This document shows positions 58,611-64,000 of a DNA stretch of 64,000 bases, piece after piece. Each line of letters begins with the position of its first letter. Positions within the stretch are counted from its first letter, which is position 1. The notes below the pieces were generated by a model that saw only the letters and a list, made by a program, of their open reading frames with translations, searched no databases and had not been told where the DNA came from. Where the stretch lies: assembly GCA_964036295.1 (NCBI GenBank), contig OZ038462.1, positions 16,366,264 through 16,430,263 of the forward strand, written 5' to 3'. The position numbers and the translations under genes were made by a program. The stretch is from Plumapathes pennacea. Its lineage: Eukaryota; Cnidaria; Anthozoa; Antipatharia; Myriopathidae.

Positions 58611-58874
58611 ACAATCAGTTGCAAACGTAGTTGAGACACTGCGCGAAAAAAAGGGAAAATTCACAGCCTCGGACAACCGATCGTTCACTCCCCCCTCCCC
58701 CCTCTCAATGTTGTTCAAAGGTGATCATTTTTGGTGAGCCGCTCATACACTCAACATTGAAGAGGGGGAGGGGGGAAATTATGAAATCGGCTGTGGTTTG
58801 AAGGAATTCAAGGGGCAAAGAAACGAAATAATGGTATTTTTTGCAATTGTCTCAACAATTTTGAAACTCATTGT
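58611..58874. mobile_element. small inverted-repeat element b, copy 1
   Basis: 264 bp with terminal inverted repeats ACAATCAGTTGCAAACGTAG... and ...CAATTTTGAAACTCATTGT, flanked by CT on both sides. The interior holds a second hairpin: a C-rich arm ending ctctcaatgttg pairs with caacattgaagaggggg (58688-58782). A 264-bp copy lies at 60536-60799. The termini resemble those of element a. Confidence 0.7.
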
Positions 58875-59780
58875 CTTTGTCGCTCAGGGTTCTATTTCTG
58901 TGCGAGTGGTTGAGATATCTTAATGAAATTTTTGGAGAATGTGTATGGTCAAACGTTTGATAGCTCCGTACTTTTGGTTGCGTTTTCTAAGGGTTTTGGA
59001 ATTTTTGTAGACGATTTTTGTTGTTTAGCACGTGTTCTGAAAAGCTGAAAATTCGCTCTGCATTGTTCTTATCTAGGTATATGCTTCTTTGTGTGATGAC
59101 ATTTTCCATGAAGCTCAATAAAATGCAGGTGATCATTTCTCTCATATTCGGTCACGCTTCTGGAACATTTCAACCAGTCTTAAAATGCACTTTGGGCATT
59201 CACTGTAGCTCAGAACGTGGTGCGTGCAGGCTTACGTAATACAATGTGTGGCATTTTTTATGTGTATTGTTCGATTTACGTACTGGCCTTTCAAGGAAAA
59301 GTACAAAATGCTTCGCTTCTCTCATTCTTGGGTCGCAGTAGAGCGAATAAGTCCAGAAAAACCACGAACTGTACGGTAGATTTCATGTTCATGAACATTT
59401 CAACGGTGAACCACGGTCAACCAAGAGAAATGCCTTAAAAGGTTTGTTTACATATTCCTTACAGTATCATTGGTTGACCGTAGAAGTCAAAACAGCTTTT
59501 ATTTCAATGTATCCGCATCGGAACAGTCTCAGGTTACCGAACAAAACACAAATGTTTAAAAATGAGGACCTCAAGCTTTCTAATAGAGGTTTATTTTGCC
59601 GTGAAAGTAACATTAATTAATAACAGACCGGAAGTAATAAATTGGCACTCAATTTAACTAAGTCTTTGAAATTCTTTTTAATACTTTGTCCGACCACCGT
59701 TGTTTTTTACAATAATGTCGATCCTTTTGTTCATACTAATTAGTTCTATGTGTACTAATTGTAATATGTGTACTAATTGT
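58875..59780. other. unassigned flank sequence
   Basis: No gene recognised. Two 73-codon plus-strand frames (59018-59239, 59217-59438) have no domain. Near 59605-59640 is TTAATTAATAACAGACCGGAAGTAAT, whose inverse lies near 60865-60895 and may mark the ends of the transposon that holds the transposase fragment. Confidence 0.35.
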
Positions 59781-60341
59781 TCAAACTAGGCTCCGCGCTT
59801 GATCCCAGGGATTATACTTGTGAACAAAACTAATGCCATCTAAGTAAAAGCAAATATCTTTGGTCCACACGTCGCTTGCGTAGTTTTCTTTCATATAAAG
59901 GCCGAACCTTTTTCTCAATCTTTCATCCTTTACCGTCAATACTCCTTTTCTCCGTGATGGCAGGTAAAAATATCCCATCCGACGAAGGGTTCGCGTGACT
60001 GTTGACTTTGACAATGACGTTGGATCGATCCCCACCTCGTTCAAAAGAGTCTTTGTGCTAAAGCCGCCCTCTTTAAAGCGAAGCTGTTTCATCTTTCTAG
60101 CCATCCGTCGCTCAGCTCGTGCGTTAATTAATCTTGGACGGCCCGGTTTCTTCTTGATCTTGTCCTTAATGTCAGGCTCTTTCAGCCATCTACAAATCGT
60201 TGTACGGGAAACATTGGTTCTTCTGCATATCTCTCCAATGCTGATAGTCCTTTCGTTTTTCAAAAAACGCACATATGCACGCGTTCTCGCGTCTCTTTTC
60301 TCCTTGAACACCATATGTACGCAAGTCAATGAACAAATCAC
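59781..60341 (-). pseudogene. truncated Tc1/mariner-type transposase
   Basis: 186 residues. The N-terminal half is a paired-type helix-turn-helix (ISIGEICRRTNVSRTTICRWLKEP) and a GRPR AT-hook-like turn, followed by a second helix-turn-helix region (FSTKTLLNEVGIDPTSLSKSTVTRTLRRMGY), as in Tc1/IS630 transposases. The catalytic domain starts at KDICFYLDGISFVHKYNPWDQARS, giving the first Asp, then the frame ends. Full-length enzymes have about 340 residues, so the rest of the DDE/D domain is missing. It cannot be active. Possible end repeats lie about 1.3 kb apart (59605-59640, 60865-60895). Confidence 0.8.
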
Positions 60342-60535
60342 ATTGTTACGTGATAATTAGATTTTTCTTAAATGACCACAATTAGAACATGAAAAATTTC
60401 CCACCCAGCCCACAAAGAACTCTGGGACCTTAGTTTTCTTGCGGGACATTATATGAAATAAAATCAGTCCAAAAAGAAACATTTTAATAGCAAAAACCAC
60501 AATTTTATCACGCTTTAAAGGCACCTGTCTCTCCG

Positions 60536-60799
60536 ACAATCAGTTGCAAAAGTAGCTGAGACACTGCGCGAAAAAAAGGGAAAATTCACAGCCTCGGACA
60601 ACCGATCGTTCACTCCCCCCTCCCCCCTCTCAATGTTGTTAAAACGTGATCATTTTTGGTGAGCCGCTCATACACTCAACATTGAAGAGGGGGAGGGGGG
60701 AAATTATGAAATCAGCTGTGGTTTGAAGGAATTCAAGGGGCAAAGAAACGAAATAATGGTATTTTTTGCAATTGTCTCAACAATTTTGAAACTCATTGT
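60536..60799. mobile_element. small inverted-repeat element b, copy 2
   Basis: 264 bp, near-identical to 58611-58874 in the same orientation, including the inner C-rich/G-rich hairpin. Confidence 0.7.
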
Positions 60800-61100
60800 A
60801 GCTCTCAATGTTCCAAATTGTATCAAATTTGAAATTTCCGGAAATGACGGGATAAGACTAGTACTATATTACTTCCGGTGTGTTATTAATTGATGGTATG
60901 TTTGCCACAAATACGGCTCGAAATAAACACTATGAAGGCTACTTCGTGTATGTTACGTCTTGTTCAATGAACTGTCATTATTTTAAAGCTAATTGGCGGG
61001 AAGAAAAACTGTTTTGACGGAAAACCAACGGTCTACCATCAGAACAAAAGGAATTATGTAAATAATCTTTTGTTTACATGGTAGACCGTAGTAGACCGTG

Positions 61101-61345
61101 TATCCAATGTCACACAACGAGATTTCAGGCCCGAACAACATTGAGAAGGGGGGAGGGGGGGGGGGAAGAAATCAACAAAACTTAAAAGCCGATAAATTGC
61201 TCAAAATATGCACAGTGTCTCAACTACTTTTGCATTTGATTGTCTGAAAGTCATGTGTCGAAAATGCTGGCTCAGAGCGTCGTTTTTCGATTATGAAAGG
61301 CGATTTTTGGCATGATTCATCACTGTGTTATCTTCTATTAGGAAA
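61101..61345 (+). repeat. direct repeat X2
   Basis: Partner of 58342-58583. Its G run is longer (gggggaggggggggggg type). It ends against cattacccatcttta, which resembles the satellite core. Confidence 0.85.
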
Positions 61346-61620
61346 CATTACCCATCTTTAAGTAAGTGAAAAGTGGTGCTGAAGTAATGGAGCTGTCATT
61401 AGCATACCAGAGTAGTGTTAAGCAAACTTGGACGGCGAGGGCAACGCGAGGAACCAGGAAAAAAGTGTCTCCGTATTCCTTATGTCTTTGTAACTTTGCC
61501 TATTCTTAATTTGCTCAAATTTGTTCCGTTTTTGCCAAAGTTCTATTGCTTTCAGCGTCTCCTCCTAAGAAGAACGACTGCCGTAATTTCTCAAAATTTC
61601 GTCCAAGTCCTAGCAACAGC

Positions 61621-61640
61621 AAAAAAAAAAAAAAAAAAAA
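61621..61640. repeat. A20 homopolymer
   Basis: Twenty A's in a row between a Ser/Lys-rich frame and GAAGCATTTGG; no retroposon tail structure was seen around it. Confidence 0.9.
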
Positions 61641-61792
61641 GAAGCATTTGGACTCGCACACGAGAGCACGACGACCTGAGATCATTCACAATTTTACGTA
61701 TTCATGTGTGCCTTTTGTCTTCTGGAATGAGTTCTATTGTGTCGTCGTCCTCTCCCGTCCTGGGCCCCGGACAAGTAACCATGCTGGCGCAA

Positions 61793-61860
61793 CATGTTCT
61801 CGAGGCAAACTTTAACGAATACAATGAAATACTATCTGACAATGGCATTCACTGATATAG
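61793..61860. repeat. 68-bp inverted repeat, left arm (right arm 63806-63873)
   Basis: catgttctcgaggcaaac...cactgatatag is repeated inverted at 63806-63873 with very few differences. The arms bound a 1.9-kb segment holding the cysteine-rich exon-like sequences, so this could be a transposon or an inverted duplication of a gene end. Confidence 0.85.
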
Positions 61861-61894
61861 AGAAAATTAATCCCATTCCGCGCGTAACCTGGTA

Positions 61895-62183
61895 ACTACC
61901 CTCCAGCAAAGAAAATGGCGTCTACAACACGATCTCCCGAAAGCCAAGAAAGCTTGATAGTACAGGCAAAAAAGTATTAAATCGACCAAAAAAAGAAAGC
62001 TTGCGACAGTTCACCATTCGTATGATCCGCAAACGGGCAGAAGAATCTTCAAAGAACCCTATCGCCCCAGTGAAACAACATCTAGTCGGCCACGACGGAA
62101 AGCCCGAGCGGAAGGTGGATATATCGAGCCGCGGAAAAGATAAAAAGAAGAGAATGAGTTCGAGTTTTATCGAGATTCTGTAA
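61895..62183 (+). CDS. possible exon, Lys/Arg-rich product
   Basis: Open frame of about 96 codons between an upstream stop near 61892 and TAA at 62181-62183, rich in Lys, Arg and Ser (RPKKESLRQFTIRMIRKRAEE). The first ATG in frame is 62001. A good start context (aaagaaaATGGCG at 61915) is in another frame that closes after 22 codons. No domain recognised; it might belong to a gene with the exons at 62441 and 63093. Confidence 0.3.
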
Positions 62184-62440
62184 CAGGTCATCGGATAAGC
62201 GAGCACAAGTATCGTCCACATTCTGGAAAGGCACAATCAGCAGCTAATTGCAGCAGTATTGAAGGTGTGTATAACGTACTATTTGTTTACATCTTATTGA
62301 ACCCTGGCAAACGGCAGGCTGTTCTTAATTCTTTTGAGTTTATGGATGAAATCAGGTGGTAAAGGAGAATGGAATCTTTAAATGAAAATTGGGAGACTTC
62401 AAGATCATTGATTTTCATTAAAGCCATCATCCTTTCACAG

Positions 62441-62660
62441 AGTCCTGGCATATCCAAAGAATGTGACATTTGTCACAACAAGGCTCCATGGCTGTTGCGA
62501 TGTGATGAGTGCAGTGGGAAGTGGATGTGCCGTAAATGTGATTTAGCTATGCACAAAGAGCTTCTTTTCTATAACAGGGAAGCTTTGATTGATGGCTCCT
62601 TTAGGCACACACCTCCGAATGTCATAATGAATGAGGATGGAAAAATGGAACAGAGTAGAG
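62441..62660 (+). CDS. candidate cysteine-rich zinc-finger exon
   Basis: Preceded by a good acceptor (atcctttcacag, ending 62440) and open in one frame. It encodes CDICHNKAPWLLRCDECSGK followed by WMCRKCDLAMHKE: CxxC-x9-CxxC-x5-CxxC-x4-H, a B-box/treble-clef-like cluster that resembles the cysteine cluster N-terminal to KDZ transposases. An unspliced reading (62369-62683) ends at a TAA. The donor is not clear (GT at about 62656 or 62661). Host gene or transposon gene cannot be told apart. Confidence 0.45.
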
Positions 62661-63092
62661 GTTACTTAATATTTAGTATATAATGAATTGACTAAGGGTA
62701 AAAGGATTAGAAGCTGATGTTTCGAGCGCTAGCCCTTTGTCGTAGCAAGTGAACATGCCTATGTTTAATACAGTGACCCTTAGTCAATTTATTGTACAAT
62801 GTATGTCTTTCTTCACTCCAACGCAGTCAATATCTGGTTGCCCTTAGTGCTACGTGAATTATGCTTAACATGTACATCCCAAAGTTACACATGGTACTAT
62901 GACCCCATTCTCCATTCATGTTAGTCATCACTGTATTTCAAAATCAATCAAAGATGCTTTTTATGTTCTAACTAGGCTTGTTAAATTTCATTTCTTTTAC
63001 TGTCAATCCTATAATAATAGTTCTGATGATTAGTAATATTGTTTTCATACATTGTAGATTGCTAGGTAAAAATAGTTTTTTTTTTTTTTCAG

Positions 63093-63201
63093 GAAGATCT
63101 CTTTTTGAAGCATTTTTCAGAGCTGTGCCCACAGTGTCAGCAAAAGAGCACTTTGACACTTTGTGCTTTACCTGGATCCATTATTGTTGTTAATCAGAAA
63201 G
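63093..63201 (+). CDS. candidate downstream exon with CPQC motif
   Basis: Bounded by a long pyrimidine tract and CAG (63091-63092) and by AAAG|GTAGTA (63202). The open frame contains ELCPQCQQKSTLTLCALPGS and ends IIVVNQK. A third piece (63335-63390, acceptor ctattgtag) continues the phase exactly for 18 codons to TAA. The phase from the 62441 exon does not match with the donors seen, so an exon may be missing between. Confidence 0.4.
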
Positions 63202-63390
63202 GTAGTAAATCTACCTAAAGTAATACACAATAATAATTATTGTGTATGTTGAAATGACTGATTGATCACTTGTTTTTCAAATGTATTCATTATATGGTAT
63301 ACTGAACTTCCAATCTCTTATATGCCTATTGTAGTTTGGCAAGAAATTCAACCAAACACACAGAGTGATATTGATACCATATCTTCCTAA

Positions 63391-64000
63391 GGAAGAAGTT
63401 CTTCTTACGCTTACGCTCCCTACCTATATGAAACAGAAAGTATAAGTACAATTGCGACTGCTGGTGTAAACATTTTGATCCAAAAACTCTCCCAGGTTTC
63501 AGATGCGTTTCCATGAAAAGACAAACCACCTACGAACAAATCGCTGTACACAGGTTCGATTAATACAAGGGTTAGAAATCGCCATTAATGTAAGTTCAAA
63601 AGCGTTACACAATACAGTAATGTGTGTATAAGAGTCATGAGTATTCGATTTATGTAATAGTAATAATCTGAAAACGGCTCCACAAGATAAAAGTCCAAAA
63701 GTCCAAACCGATACTGACCGGAATATTCGGCCGCCATGTTGATTGCGGCTTTCCGTGTCCCAGTGCCCTGAGCCAGTTAGGAGCGCGGCCGGCGGCATAC
63801 ATTATCTATATCAGTGAATGCCATTGTCAGATAGTATTTCATTGTATTCGTTAAAGTTTGCCTCGAGATCATGTTGGTTTGGAATGGCGTACGAAGTAGA
63901 AGGACTGGAGACTAGTTTTAGGCTCTGTTGTCCATATTGCTGGCGTGGCTGCTCAGTTCAGACTGGGCGGCGTCTGAAACACTTTGCGGTGGTTTTCCTT
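63391..64000. other. unassigned right end
   Basis: Apart from the inverted-repeat arm at 63806-63873, no gene is supported. A GC-rich patch at 63725-63800 (cggccgccatgttgattg) resembles promoter sequence with a YY1-like GCCGCCATGTTG. A 99-codon minus frame (63798-63499) has no recognised domain. Confidence 0.35.

Noticed and set aside
63499-63798. 99-codon minus frame next to a YY1-like motif as a first exon
   Set aside because: Cys/Leu-rich translation with no recognised domain and no supported splice sites.

Overview
The window is eukaryotic, gene-poor and built almost wholly from repeats. Splice-like signals, a Helitron/Helentron with a cysteine-protease domain, a Penelope-like element with a GIY-YIG nuclease and two LTR retrotransposons point to an invertebrate animal, most likely a cnidarian such as a coral; that assignment is inference from element style only. 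No rRNA, tRNA or CRISPR was found, and no clearly functional host gene except possible exons near the right end.

Backbone: an AT-rich satellite (about 25 kb in six blocks: 844-2375, 21990-29255, 32007-43953, 47225-49496, 54236-54934, 56490-58205). Monomers are 190-196 bp and of six types (A-F) that form a hexamer of about 1,155 bp. From 26.2 kb rightward hexamers are organised as 6+6+4 monomers, giving a super-unit of about 3,020 bp repeated five times. The right edge (57.3-58.2 kb) is visibly older and more diverged.

Into this array have gone: a fragment of Helentron 5' region (1-843, minus); a nearly complete autonomous Helentron (2376-21989, plus) whose polyprotein carries a 2A-type ribosome-skipping motif (DIEKNPGP), tandem OTU/UL36-like cysteine protease domains, a 57-bp coding minisatellite, a HUH Rep nuclease, a Pif1 helicase and a C-terminal AP-type endonuclease; a 2.75-kb Helentron derivative (29256-32006, minus); a Penelope-like element that is a giant palindrome with a 12-bp target duplication (43954-47224); a young Ty3/Gypsy element (49497-54235, minus); and a further Helentron-related piece (54935-56489). 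The autonomous Helentron was itself hit by an LTR element with unusual termini (4227-9840, minus) and by a non-autonomous Helentron relative (10054-11794, minus). Removing both in silico rejoins the reading frame exactly, after which two in-frame stop codons (15807, 16635) remain.

The right flank (58.2-64 kb) is non-satellite: small inverted-repeat elements with G-rich hairpins, a truncated Tc1/mariner-type transposase (59781-60341, minus), and a 1.9-kb segment bounded by 68-bp inverted repeats that holds cysteine-rich exon-like sequence. The most novel points are the 2A/secretory-like leader on a Helentron protease polyprotein, the same-site insertion of Helentrons in the satellite, the three-level satellite periodicity and the perfect Penelope palindrome.
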